A stretch of DNA of 64,000 nucleotides from Novosphingobium piscinae (GTDB taxonomy: Bacteria > Pseudomonadota > Alphaproteobacteria > Sphingomonadales > Sphingomonadaceae). The notes beneath the pieces were generated by a model. That model saw nothing but the letters and a program-made list of their open reading frames with translations, searched no databases and was not told the origin of the DNA. Positions 8,866 through 17,308 of this stretch are shown here, in pieces. Where the stretch lies: positions 17,429-81,428 of the forward strand of contig NZ_JACLAX010000015.1 in NCBI RefSeq assembly GCF_014230355.1, in the 5' to 3' direction. The position numbers and the translations under genes were made by a program. The stretch's first letter is position 1. Every line of letters begins with the position of its first letter.

Positions 8866-8895
8866 AGGGCAGGCCGGCCGCGCCCGGCCTACCCT
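8866..8895 (+). terminator. Candidate hairpin terminator after murI
   Basis: A GC-rich inverted repeat of 12 bp per arm with one mismatch (AGGGCAGGCCGG and CCGGCCTACCCT, 6-nt loop) begins 17 bp after the murI stop. The following bases are TCTAGA and not a clear T-run, so a factor-independent role is only plausible. Confidence 0.4.
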
Positions 8896-9026
8896 TCTAG
8901 ACGCTGGAAAGGCGCCCACAGATGCGATAGAGGGCGCTGCATTGGCCGTCCCGGCGGGATCGCGACGGTGGCAACGGGCCCGTGGATCGAACGGTGCAGC
9001 AGGTCCGGCGGAGGACGTTGGTAGAC

Positions 9027-10241
9027 GTGAACTACGACCAGATTTTCGATGCCGCGATCGATCGCCTTCATTCTGAAGGTCGCTACCGCGTGTTCATCGA
9101 CATCCTGCGCAACAAGGGCGCCTACCCCAATGCGCGGTGCTTCGCCGGCCACAATGGACCCAAGCCGATCACGGTGTGGTGCTCGAACGACTATCTGGCG
9201 ATGGGCCAGCACCCTAAGGTGATCGCGGCGATGGAGGAAGCGCTCCACAACGTCGGCGCCGGATCGGGCGGCACCCGCAACATCGGCGGCAACACGCATT
9301 ACCATGTCGAGCTCGAGCGCGAGCTGGCCGACCTCCATGGCAAGGACGGCGCGCTGCTGTTCACCTCGGGCTACGTCTCGAATGACGCCACGCTCTCGAC
9401 CCTAGCCCGGATCCTGCCCGGCTGCGTGATCTTCTCGGACGAGCTCAACCACGCCAGCATGATCGCCGGGATCCGCAATTCGGGGGCCGAGAAAAAGGTC
9501 TGGCGCCACAACGACGTGGCCCACCTGGAGGAGCTGCTGGCCGATACCGATCCGGCCCTGCCCAAGCTGATCGCCTTCGAATCGGTCTATTCGATGGACG
9601 GCGACGTCGCCCCGATCCACGCGATCTGCGACCTCGCCGAGAAGTACAATGCGCTCACCTACATCGACGAGGTCCATGCCGTGGGCATGTACGGCCCGCG
9701 CGGCGGCGGCATCACCGACCGCGACGAGGCGGCGCACCGGATCGACATCATCGAGGGCACACTGGGCAAGGCATTCGGGGTGATGGGCGGCTACATCGCC
9801 GCCGATACCCGGATTATCGACGTGATCCGGTCCTATGCCCCGGGCTTCATTTTCACCACCTCGCTCTCGCCGGTGCTGGTCGCCGGCGTTCTGGCCTCGG
9901 TCCGCCACCTCAAGGAATCCAGCATCGAGCGCGAAGGGCAGCAGGCCGCCGCTGCCACGCTGAAGCGCCTGTTCACCGAGGCTGGTCTGCCGGTCATGGC
10001 CACGACCACCCATATCGTGCCGCTGATGGTGGGCGATCCGGTCAAGGCCAAGCGGATCAGCGACATCCTGCTCGCCGAGTACGGCGTTTACGTGCAGCCG
10101 ATCAATTTCCCCACCGTCCCACGCGGGACCGAGCGCCTGCGGTTCACCCCTGGCCCCTCGCATACCGAGGAGATGATGGTGGAACTGACCCGCGCCCTGG
10201 TGGAAATCTGGGACCGGATGGAGCTGCAGCTGGCGGCCTGA
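9027..10241 (+). CDS. hemA: 5-aminolevulinate synthase
   Basis: This PLP enzyme condenses glycine and succinyl-CoA to 5-aminolevulinate, the first step of haem and bacteriochlorophyll synthesis in alphaproteobacteria (C4 pathway). The 404-aa protein shows the ALAS core: [37 protein letters not shown] and the PLP lysine in [13 protein letters not shown] (~K248), ending with [18 protein letters not shown]. The GTG at 9027 matches the usual N-terminus ([11 protein letters not shown]); GGAGG lies about 12 nt upstream. The frame stays open to 8982, but those residues do not fit the family. Confidence 0.96.
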   Translation: MNYDQIFDAAIDRLHSEGRYRVFIDILRNKGAYPNARCFAGHNGPKPITVWCSNDYLAMGQHPKVIAAMEEALHNVGAGSGGTRNIGGNTHYHVELERELADLHGKDGALLFTSGYVSNDATLSTLARILPGCVIFSDELNHASMIAGIRNSGAEKKVWRHNDVAHLEELLADTDPALPKLIAFESVYSMDGDVAPIHAICDLAEKYNALTYIDEVHAVGMYGPRGGGITDRDEAAHRIDIIEGTLGKAFGVMGGYIAADTRIIDVIRSYAPGFIFTTSLSPVLVAGVLASVRHLKESSIEREGQQAAAATLKRLFTEAGLPVMATTTHIVPLMVGDPVKAKRISDILLAEYGVYVQPINFPTVPRGTERLRFTPGPSHTEEMMVELTRALVEIWDRMELQLAA

Positions 10242-10417
10242 GCAGCCTGCGCGCCGGCCGCCGGTTCCTTCGGCCACTGTCTTCTGATCGCATCCCTGCC
10301 TCCGCTCGTCCGGACCGAGGGAGCCGTGCCTTGAACTGGCCCGGTTGCCGCCGCACTAGGACAGGCAACAAGGACAGGCTCGCGGGCCTGTGTCAGACGG
10401 GATCGCACGGAAACGGT

Positions 10418-11062
10418 ATGGACATCACGCGACGGCGCCTGGTCGGCGCCATGGCGGTCGGCGTCTCGGCGCTCGGACTGCCGCACAGCATCACCGGGGA
10501 ACGCGCCGCGGCCCAGCCGCTCGACCTCGCGGCCTCCGCCACGGGAGGCAACCGCTTCCGTGACGTCCTGCTGCCGCAGGTCCGGGCCGCGCTTGATCGG
10601 CACGCTGCCTCGATCGTGCAGCGCGACGTGGTCGGGCTGGTGGATTTCTCGGCGCCCTCGCGCGCGGCGCGCTTCTACCTGCTAGACATGGGCGAAGGCC
10701 AGGTGATCTCCACCCACCTCGTCGCCCATGGCAAGGGCTCGGACCCGGCGAACAGCGGCTGGGTCGAGCGGCTGTCGAACCGCCCGGGGTCGAACGCCTC
10801 GTGCGACGGGGCTTTCCGCACCGGGCAGACCTACTTTGGCGAACATGGCCGGTCGCGCCGGCTGATCGGACTGGACCCGCAGAACGACATGGCCGAACCC
10901 CGCGCCATCGTCATCCATGGCGCGCCCTATGTCGATCCGCGACTGGCGGTGAGCCAGGGCCGGGTCGGGCGCAGCCAGGGCTGCTTCGCGGTCGGCCGGG
11001 CCGAGATCGACGATCTGCTCGAACTGCTCGGCGAAGGCCGGCTGCTGTTCGCCGCCCGCTAG
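10418..11062 (+). CDS. Murein L,D-transpeptidase-family protein
   Basis: The 214-aa protein has a twin-arginine-like N-terminus (MDITRRRLVGAMAVG) and an Ala cleavage region near residue 34. The core has FYLLDMGEGQVISTHLVAHG, then VIHGAPYVD (His ~167) and GRSQGCFAV with the catalytic Cys (~189), the HxGxSxGC-type pattern of the L,D-transpeptidase-like family. Its likely role is peptidoglycan cross-linking or remodelling in the periplasm. It stands alone, with a 176-bp upstream gap after hemA in which I see no clear promoter. Confidence 0.8.
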   Translation: MDITRRRLVGAMAVGVSALGLPHSITGERAAAQPLDLAASATGGNRFRDVLLPQVRAALDRHAASIVQRDVVGLVDFSAPSRAARFYLLDMGEGQVISTHLVAHGKGSDPANSGWVERLSNRPGSNASCDGAFRTGQTYFGEHGRSRRLIGLDPQNDMAEPRAIVIHGAPYVDPRLAVSQGRVGRSQGCFAVGRAEIDDLLELLGEGRLLFAAR

Positions 11063-11190
11063 CGGCGTCATCGCCAGCGCGGAAGCGGCACCGGCCCGCT
11101 CCCGCCGCTGCGTCAGGGCACATGAACCAGACGCCCGAGGGCGGCCAAAGCCTCTGGCCCGCGGTGGTGTCCTGCGCCATGCTGGGCGCA

Positions 11191-12384
11191 ATGACACGCT
11201 CTGTTCACCCGATCTACGCCGCGATGGGCGAAACCGTTTTCGAGGCCATGTCGGCGCTGTGCCGCGACGGCAGCCGGATCAACCTGGGCCAGGGCTTCCC
11301 CGACGACAACGGCCCGCCTGAACTGCGCGCGGCGGCAGCGCGGGCGCTCGAGCAGCGCTCGAACCAGTACCCGCCAATGGCCGGCGTCCCCGAGCTGCGC
11401 GCCGCGCTGGCGGACTTCTACCGGCGCCATCAGGGTCTCGACCTCGCGCCGGACAGCTATGTCGTCACCTCGGGGGCGACCGAGGCGCTGACCGCGGCGA
11501 TCCTCGCCGTGGTCCGCCCGGGCGACGAGGTGCTGCTGTTTGCCCCGACCTACGACCTCTATGCACCGATGGTCCGCCGGGCTGGCGCGATCCCGGTGTT
11601 CGTCCGCCTCAGTCCGCCGCTCTGGCGCTACGAGCGCGCCCAGATCGAGGCGGCCATCACCCCCCGCACTGCCGCGATGATCGTCAACGATCCGCTCAAC
11701 CCGACCGGTTCGGTCGCCAGCGCTGAGGAATTGGCCGACCTGGCCGCGCTGTGCGCCGCGCACGATCTGGTGGCGATCTGCGACGAAGTCTGGGAGGGGG
11801 TGCGCTTTGACGGGATCGGCCACCGCTCCCTGCTGGACCAAACCGGCATGGCCGGGCGGACAATCAAGATCGGCTCGGCAGGCAAACTGTTCGGGCTGAC
11901 CGGCTGGAAGCTCGGCTGGCTCTGCGCCTCCCCCGAACTGGCGGGGGTACTGGGCCGGGTTCACCAGTTCCTGACCTTCACCACCATGCCCGCGACCCAG
12001 TACGCGGTGGCGGAGGGGCTCGCCCGGGATGACGTGCTGTCCCGTCAGCACGCCGGCTGGGCCCGCACGCGGACGGCCATGCTGCGCCTGCTCGACGAGG
12101 CCGGTTTCGCCGTCCTGCCGGCCCCGGCCACGTGGTTCACCTGCGTTGACCTTGCCGCCTCGGGCATTGCGCTCGACGACGCCGCGTTCAGCCGCCGCGC
12201 GGTTCACGAGGGCGGCGTGGCGACCATCCCGCTTTCGGCCTTCAGCGTTGACGGTGAGCTGACCGGGGTCGTCCGGCTATGCCACTGCAAGGACGAATCC
12301 GTGCTGGCCGAAGGCGTGCGGAGGCTCGCGGCAGTCCGGGACGGTCTGGGTGGAGCTGCACCCTGGAAGGCAGCGCCGGCTTGA
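11191..12384 (+). CDS. Class I/II PLP aminotransferase (methionine/kynurenine aminotransferase type)
   Basis: A fold-type I aminotransferase of 397 aa. INLGQGFPDDNGPPEL near the N-terminus, VTSGATEAL, NDPLNPTGSVAS and the PLP lysine in GSAGKLFGLTGWKLGW (~K232) place it near the YbdL/kynurenine aminotransferase group, which often accepts methionine or glutamine. The exact amino donor is not readable. ATGs at 11122 and 11179 are also in frame, but 11191 gives the family-typical beginning (MTRSVHPIYAAMGETVFEAM). Confidence 0.85.
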   Translation: MTRSVHPIYAAMGETVFEAMSALCRDGSRINLGQGFPDDNGPPELRAAAARALEQRSNQYPPMAGVPELRAALADFYRRHQGLDLAPDSYVVTSGATEALTAAILAVVRPGDEVLLFAPTYDLYAPMVRRAGAIPVFVRLSPPLWRYERAQIEAAITPRTAAMIVNDPLNPTGSVASAEELADLAALCAAHDLVAICDEVWEGVRFDGIGHRSLLDQTGMAGRTIKIGSAGKLFGLTGWKLGWLCASPELAGVLGRVHQFLTFTTMPATQYAVAEGLARDDVLSRQHAGWARTRTAMLRLLDEAGFAVLPAPATWFTCVDLAASGIALDDAAFSRRAVHEGGVATIPLSAFSVDGELTGVVRLCHCKDESVLAEGVRRLAAVRDGLGGAAPWKAAPA

Positions 12385-12456
12385 TGGCGCCCGGGCTGAC
12401 AGACCGGTCACCGCCGCAAGGGGGTCACCCGGTGCCGGGCCTGCGCCCCGTCCCTT

Positions 12457-12966
12457 TCACTCCGGACGGTCGTTCGGGTCGCTAAGGATCTGGCGCGGAT
12501 TGCCGACCACGACATGGATCTGGAAATAGTACTTGTCGGTAGCCTTGCCATCGTCGTTGACGAACATGATCCTGCGGCGTGCCGCCACTCCGTCGACGTA
12601 GACCCACTTTCCGAGGAAGCGGTCGCGAACCGCAGCCAGTTCGGCGCGACCGGCCTGTGCTTTCGCCACATCGGCAGTGAGCGCCAGGGTCAGGCAGTTG
12701 CGGTCACGGTAGTCGGTCTCGGAGTTGAGGAAAAACCGGCCGTTGGCCTCCCCCACGGCCTTGACCTGGACTGCGAAGCGGCCGGCAAGCGCCCCTCTGG
12801 GCGCCAGTTGCGACGCCAGGGTCACAGCCTCGACCGGCGTGTAGCAACGCCCGGAGCATGTGGGATCGGGGGTCGCTGAAGCCGGAACCTTCACCGTCAC
12901 GTCAGTCTGCGCCAGGAGCACTGGTGTCGTCAGCAGGAGCGCGAGGGGAAGCACGGGCTGTGGCAT
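12457..12966 (-). CDS. Secreted hypothetical protein
   Basis: From ATG 12966 this encodes 169 aa with a signal peptide (MPQPVLPLALLLTTPVLLAQ), then a Cys-containing loop (DPTCSGRCYTPVEAV) and a folded domain ending FQIHVVVGNPRQILSDP. AAGG lies just upstream of this ATG. In-frame starts also exist at 13014 and 13020, but the leader sits best at 12966. I do not recognise the family. It converges on the aminotransferase gene, with 72 bp between the stops. Confidence 0.6.
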   Translation of the reverse strand: MPQPVLPLALLLTTPVLLAQTDVTVKVPASATPDPTCSGRCYTPVEAVTLASQLAPRGALAGRFAVQVKAVGEANGRFFLNSETDYRDRNCLTLALTADVAKAQAGRAELAAVRDRFLGKWVYVDGVAARRRIMFVNDDGKATDKYYFQIHVVVGNPRQILSDPNDRPE

Positions 12967-13068
12967 GTCCTTGGCCTTCAACGGGTCGTTCGAACGGGCC
13001 CGGCCGGTATGCATGGCCAACCCCAGCCAGACAAGGCACCGGGCGGACGGCGGCGGCGCGAGGGCGCC

Positions 13069-14598
13069 CTAGTCCACCGCCGCGGTCGTCGCGCCCAGGG
13101 CCGGCACCCCGATCGAGCGACGCCCGCCAAAATCGGTGCGCACCACGATCAGCCCGGCCTTCTCATAGTGATCAAGCAGCCGGCGGATGCGGCCGGCCGA
13201 CTGCGTGCCGTAGATCCGCGCCAGTTCCTCATCCTCCGGGCACGGCTGGCCCCGCTGGGCGGCACGGGCAATCGCCAGGAACGGGGCAAGCAGATCGTCA
13301 GCCACGTCCCGTGCCACCTGCAGGATATCGGCCCAGCCGGCGTCGTCGGGATCGCAGCCGGCGACGGCCATGGCGAAACGCCGGCGGAAGGCCGCCATGT
13401 CGAGCCCACCGATGCCGATCCGCTTCATCCGGCAGCGCACCGTGAAGTCCTGATACAGCGCCGCGACCGGCTGGAAGGTGCAGTCGGGCTCGGCCGCCAG
13501 TTCGAACAGGGTCTCGGTCACGGCGCGGGCATCGTCCTGCTGCTGGAACAGGCTGGGCGCGGTCGGCGGCGGAGGCTCTTCGCCCGGCGGCCCGGCGGTC
13601 TCAATCAGGTCGAGCAGGATCGCGCTGTCGACCGGCTCAGGTTCGGCGCGCGTCGGCAGGACAAGCGCCGGCGCCACCACGGGCTCGGCGACCTCGGCCA
13701 GGAGCAGGCTTTCCATGTCGGGGCCGGAGGCACTTGGCAACGGCATCAGTCCCTGCACGACATTGCGCGCGCGGGTACGCACCTCGCCGATGCGGACGGA
13801 GACCGGGCGGCGGCTGATCGCCGGGCCCAGCCCCAGGAAATGTCCGCGCGCCAGATCACGGATCTGCTCGGCCTGGCGGCGTTCCATGCCGAGCAGGTCA
13901 GCGGCGCGGACCATGTCGATATCGAGGAACGTCCGCCCCATCAGGAAGTTCGAGGCTTCGGCGGCCACGTTCTTGGCCAGCTTGGCCAGACGCTGGGTGG
14001 CGATGATCCCGGCTAGCCCGCGCTTGCGCCCCCGGCACATCAAGTTGGTCATCGCTGCCAGGCTGATCCGGCGGACCTCGTCCGACACGTCTCCGGCAGC
14101 GGCGGGAGCGAACATCTGCGCCTCGTCGACCACGACCAGCGCGGGATACCATTCTTCGCGCGGGGCATCGAACAGGGTGGCAAGGAAGGTTGCCGCGCAA
14201 CGCATCTGCGCCTCGAGGTCGAGCCCGTCGAGCGCCAGCACCACCGAGGCGCGATGCGTGCGGATCCGGGCGGCAAGCCGGACGATCTCGTCATTGGCAT
14301 AGGCGCCGCCGTCGATCACCACATGGCCGAAGGGTTCGGCCAGAGTCACGAAATCACCTTCAGGGTCGATCACCACCTGCTGAACCAGGCCCGCGCTCTC
14401 CTCCAGCAGGCGGCGCAGCAGGTGCGACTTGCCCGACCCCGAGTTGCCCTGGACCAGCAGGCGCGTGGCAAGCAGTTCCTCGATGTCGACGCGCACCGAC
14501 GCACCAGCAGAATCCAAACCGATGACGACCGAGGCGCTCACCGGGGTGCTGTCGCGGATCACCCCGCACCGCTCAACGGCCGGGCACGGCTTATCCAC
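13069..14598 (-). CDS. HerA/FtsK-like P-loop ATPase
   Basis: A hexameric-helicase-type ATPase of up to 509 aa. Walker A is GNSGSGKSH (~51-59), Walker B is ALVVVDEAQMF (~150-160), followed by RGRKRGLAGIIATQR, the arginine-finger/sensor region of the HerA-FtsK (DUF87) class. A C-terminal region with KAGLIVVRTDFGGRRSIG looks like a winged helix. HerA pumps or resects DNA with the NurA nuclease in archaea; no NurA is visible here. Starts at GTG 14598 or GTG 14541 are both possible and neither has a good Shine-Dalgarno. Confidence 0.75.
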   Translation of the reverse strand: MDKPCPAVERCGVIRDSTPVSASVVIGLDSAGASVRVDIEELLATRLLVQGNSGSGKSHLLRRLLEESAGLVQQVVIDPEGDFVTLAEPFGHVVIDGGAYANDEIVRLAARIRTHRASVVLALDGLDLEAQMRCAATFLATLFDAPREEWYPALVVVDEAQMFAPAAAGDVSDEVRRISLAAMTNLMCRGRKRGLAGIIATQRLAKLAKNVAAEASNFLMGRTFLDIDMVRAADLLGMERRQAEQIRDLARGHFLGLGPAISRRPVSVRIGEVRTRARNVVQGLMPLPSASGPDMESLLLAEVAEPVVAPALVLPTRAEPEPVDSAILLDLIETAGPPGEEPPPPTAPSLFQQQDDARAVTETLFELAAEPDCTFQPVAALYQDFTVRCRMKRIGIGGLDMAAFRRRFAMAVAGCDPDDAGWADILQVARDVADDLLAPFLAIARAAQRGQPCPEDEELARIYGTQSAGRIRRLLDHYEKAGLIVVRTDFGGRRSIGVPALGATTAAVD

Positions 14599-14651
14599 GG
14601 CCGCGTCGGGAGGCTGTGGCGATCCCCACTGATCCGGAGTATGGCGGGGCC

Positions 14652-14852
14652 ATGGCCGAGATCATCAACCTGCGCCTCGCCCGCAAGGCGCACAAGCGGG
14701 CCGAGGCCGCCCGCACGGCAGCCGAGAACCGCGCCCGGCACGGCCAGAGCCGCGCCGCGCGCGACCGCGCGCGCGCCGAGGCCGCCCGCACCGAACGCAC
14801 CCTGTCCGGTGCGCGGCGGGACACACTGCCCGGCACTCCGGAGGCGGACTGA
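14652..14852 (+). CDS. DUF4169-type small protein
   Basis: A 66-aa, Arg/Ala-rich, strongly basic protein beginning MAEIINLRLARKAHKRAEA, with further RARxEAA helical stretches. It matches the pattern of the DUF4169 family of small alphaproteobacterial proteins. No function is established. It is translationally linked to the next gene through a TGATG junction. Confidence 0.75.
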   Translation: MAEIINLRLARKAHKRAEAARTAAENRARHGQSRAARDRARAEAARTERTLSGARRDTLPGTPEAD

Positions 14853-15058
14853 TGCGGAGCACGTTCGGCACCGCGACCGTGCGGCTCTACCGGCTGGTCG
14901 ATGCGGTCGGCGGCGGGGGTGAGGCCGAGACCCTGCTCTACGGCCCGCTCGACGAAGCCCTGATCCTGGCTGCCAGTCTGCCGGAACATGTCCAGGAGGA
15001 CCTGTTTCTGGCCACGGACAACGATGTGGTCGCCTACCTCGATCTGGCCCCCGATTGA
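14852..15058 (+). CDS. Small acidic hypothetical protein
   Basis: This 68-aa gene begins at the ATG that overlaps the DUF4169 stop (TGATG), so the two are cotranslated. The protein is acidic, with a Gly-rich turn (GGGGEAET) and a C-terminal DNDVVAYLDLAPD. I do not recognise a family. Confidence 0.6.
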   Translation: MRSTFGTATVRLYRLVDAVGGGGEAETLLYGPLDEALILAASLPEHVQEDLFLATDNDVVAYLDLAPD

Positions 15059-15257
15059 TGCATGTTTACAAATTCTGTCAGTCGCTTACGTCTCGGTGAC
15101 AGAAACGGGGCGCACAGGACTGAACTGTCCCACATGTGAACAATTGTAAAATGCCGGGCCGGCATTTGCGCAAGCCACGGAAATGTCTGCTAACGATCGA
15201 TTGTAATCAGAACCTTGGCGATGGAGAGATGCGCCGGCTCACCCCCGGCCCCCTGAT
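15059..15257 (+). promoter_or_regulatory. AT-richer regulatory region with inverted repeats upstream of the surface-locus regulator
   Basis: This gap is much less GC-rich than its surroundings. It has TTCTGTCA at 15073-15080 and its inverse TGACAGAA at 15097-15104 (16-bp spacer), TTTACAA at 15065-15071 inverted at 15144-15150, and two 6-8 bp perfect palindromes (CACATGTG, CAATTG) at about 15131-15146. These look like operator or promoter elements for the regulator gene that follows. The GTTTACA at 15064 recurs upstream of the DUF11 operon (19722). Confidence 0.5.
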
Positions 15258-15261
15258 ATGA
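15229..15261 (+). CDS. Possible 10-codon leader ORF coupled to the response regulator
   Basis: An ATG at 15229, just after GGAG, opens a ten-codon frame (MRRLTPGPLI) whose TGA overlaps the regulator's ATG as ATGA. The regulator itself has no Shine-Dalgarno sequence, so its translation may depend on ribosomes finishing this leader. The GGAG is closer to the ATG than usual (about 2-3 nt). It is a sequence-based suggestion only. Confidence 0.35.
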   Translation: MRRLTPGPLI

Positions 15262-15944
15262 AAGTCGCAGTTCTCGATGATGACAAGGCCGTGCTCGAGA
15301 CGGTTGCCAAGTTGCTCGACGAGGCCGGCTTCCAGTGCGCCACGTTCGACAATGGCCGCCAACTTGTGCGCACGCTGCATCGGGAAACCTTTGACCTGTT
15401 CGTGATCGACTGGAACCTGCCCGACCTGCCAGGGCTCAACGTTCTCGAATGGATCCGAAACCAGATCGGCGCCCAGCCGCCAGTTCTGCTGCTGACCAAC
15501 CGCGTGTCGGACGAAGACCTGGTGGCCGGACTGCGCGCCGGGGCGGACGATTTCGTGACCAAGCCCTACCACCCGGCCGTGCTGCTGGCCCGGGTCGAGG
15601 CGCTTGCCCGGCGTTCGACGATGAACCTCAGCAGGACCACCGAAACCTACGGCAAGCTGGATTTCGAGCTGACCAGCAAGACCCTGCGGCTGTCGGGCGA
15701 GGTCGTGCACCTCACCCCCAAGGAATTCAGCCTTGCGCTGCTGCTGTTCCGCAACCTCAACCGGGCCGTCTCGCGGGCCTACATTTTCGAGACAATCTGG
15801 GGCATGGACCCCGATCTCTCGACCCGGACGCTCGACATCCATATCTCCAAGATCCGCTCCAAACTGGCGCTGCGTCCGGAAAACGGCTTCCGCCTCACTC
15901 CGGTCTATGGCTACGGCTACCGGCTGGAGGAACACCTGGCGTGA
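15258..15944 (+). CDS. OmpR-type response regulator of the surface locus
   Basis: A 228-aa transcription factor. The receiver domain has the acidic pocket LDDD (6-9), phosphoacceptor D51 in FVIDWNLPD, and K103 in VTKPYHP. A winged-helix domain follows (~130-225; LTPKEFSLALLLFRNLNR ... TRTLDIHISKIRSKL ... VYGYGYRL). It shares GTGA stop-start overlap with the LysM-FecR gene, and a CHASE2 kinase lies one gene further on, so these three are very likely one signalling unit. The targets are probably the adjacent DUF11 genes. Confidence 0.9.
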   Translation: MKVAVLDDDKAVLETVAKLLDEAGFQCATFDNGRQLVRTLHRETFDLFVIDWNLPDLPGLNVLEWIRNQIGAQPPVLLLTNRVSDEDLVAGLRAGADDFVTKPYHPAVLLARVEALARRSTMNLSRTTETYGKLDFELTSKTLRLSGEVVHLTPKEFSLALLLFRNLNRAVSRAYIFETIWGMDPDLSTRTLDIHISKIRSKLALRPENGFRLTPVYGYGYRLEEHLA

Positions 15945-17308
15945 GCAGGTCGCGCGCGGTGCGTCGGACAGCGGCCGCAATGCTGCTGCTCGGAACGGCC
16001 TCGGCGCTGGCCGCAGCTCCGCCCCCGGGCGCTCCGGCCGAGGCCGAAGTCCGCTACACCATCCAACCCGGAGATACGCTCTACCAGCTGGGCCGCGCCT
16101 ATTTGGCCGGACCGCGTGCGCTGGTCCGGGTCCGCCGGGTCAACCGCATCCCGGCGAACAGCCTGATCGTGGCGGGCAAGGACCTGCGTCTGCCGCGCAG
16201 TGTGCTGCGCGATGAGCCGATCACCGCAAGGATCGACAGCTTCAGCGGCGGGGTGACGCTGCGCAACGGCGCGGCAGTGGTTCCGGCCAAGGCAGGGGTC
16301 GACCTCGGTGAAGGGACCGTGATCGAAACCGGGCCGCGGGGCTTTGTCTCGCTCCGCCTGACAGACGACAGTACGATCACCGTGCCGTCGCAAAGCGTGG
16401 TGCGCATCGTCCGCCTGCGCCGCCTGCTGATCAACCAGGCGGTCGAGCGCGAGTTCGCCACCCAGTCCGGACGCGTGCGCGCCCGGGTCACCCCGATGGG
16501 TGATCCAGCCAGTTCGTTCCGCGTGACCACGCCGATCACGGTCTCGGCAGTGCGTGGCACCGACTTCCGGGTAAACTACGATGCCGCCGCGGCCCGCGCC
16601 CTGACCGAGGTCGAGGATGGCCAGGTGGCCTTCGCCCTCGGTCAGAACGATGCGCCCGCAGCAGCCCGTCCCGACTTGGCCCGGGCGGAGACGATGCTGG
16701 CCCCCGGGTTCGGCGCGCTTGCGACCCCAGGTAAGGTCGGAACCGCCACGGCGCTGTTGGCCTCGCCTCGCCTCGTCGACCCCGACCGTGCCCAGACCGA
16801 GCCGGACCTTGCCTTTTCTGTTGTCCCCGACGATCAGGCTGCGGGATATCGCCTCCAGATTGGCCGAGACGCCGGGTTGCTCGACCTGATCGACGAGACC
16901 AGCGGCAGCACGCCGCGCTTCAGCTTGCCAGGGGTCCCGACCGGCACCTATTTCGTGCGGATCGCCGCGCTTGACGCCCAGGGGGCCGAAGGTCGCGGCC
17001 GGACCTATGCCTTCGACCGGGTGCTCAATGCCGTGGCCGGATCGGCCACCGCCGAGGGCCGGCGCTACCGCTTCAAGTGGACCAGCGCCGCCGACGGGAC
17101 GCCGCAGTTTCGCTTCCGCCTGGTCCGCAAGGACCGGCCCGACCTGCCGATCGTCGACGAGGCGCTGGGCACGGCCCGCGAGATCTCGGTCACCGCGCTG
17201 CGCCCGGGGGAATACAGCTGGCGGGTGCTCTCGCTGGTGCCCTTCCGGGACCGGATCGTCGCGACCTGGTCGGCCGAGCAGGGCTTCGAGGTAACCGCGC
17301 CGAGGTGA
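15941..17308 (+). CDS. Periplasmic LysM-FecR domain protein
   Basis: A 455-aa secreted protein with a signal peptide (AAAMLLLGTASALAAAP). A LysM domain (~38-85; YTIQPGDTLYQLGRAYL) would hold peptidoglycan, and a FecR-like domain (~115-215; RGFVSLRLTDDSTITVPSQS ... ITVSAVRGTDFRV) follows. FecR domains usually relay signals across the periplasm. The C-terminal half has two fibronectin-like stretches (PTGTYFVRIAALDAQG; LRPGEYSWRVLSLVPFRDR). It overlaps both neighbours by 4 bp (GTGA), placing it between the regulator and the CHASE2 kinase. I infer that it modulates the kinase or senses wall state. Confidence 0.85.
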   Translation: MSRSRAVRRTAAAMLLLGTASALAAAPPPGAPAEAEVRYTIQPGDTLYQLGRAYLAGPRALVRVRRVNRIPANSLIVAGKDLRLPRSVLRDEPITARIDSFSGGVTLRNGAAVVPAKAGVDLGEGTVIETGPRGFVSLRLTDDSTITVPSQSVVRIVRLRRLLINQAVEREFATQSGRVRARVTPMGDPASSFRVTTPITVSAVRGTDFRVNYDAAAARALTEVEDGQVAFALGQNDAPAAARPDLARAETMLAPGFGALATPGKVGTATALLASPRLVDPDRAQTEPDLAFSVVPDDQAAGYRLQIGRDAGLLDLIDETSGSTPRFSLPGVPTGTYFVRIAALDAQGAEGRGRTYAFDRVLNAVAGSATAEGRRYRFKWTSAADGTPQFRFRLVRKDRPDLPIVDEALGTAREISVTALRPGEYSWRVLSLVPFRDRIVATWSAEQGFEVTAPR

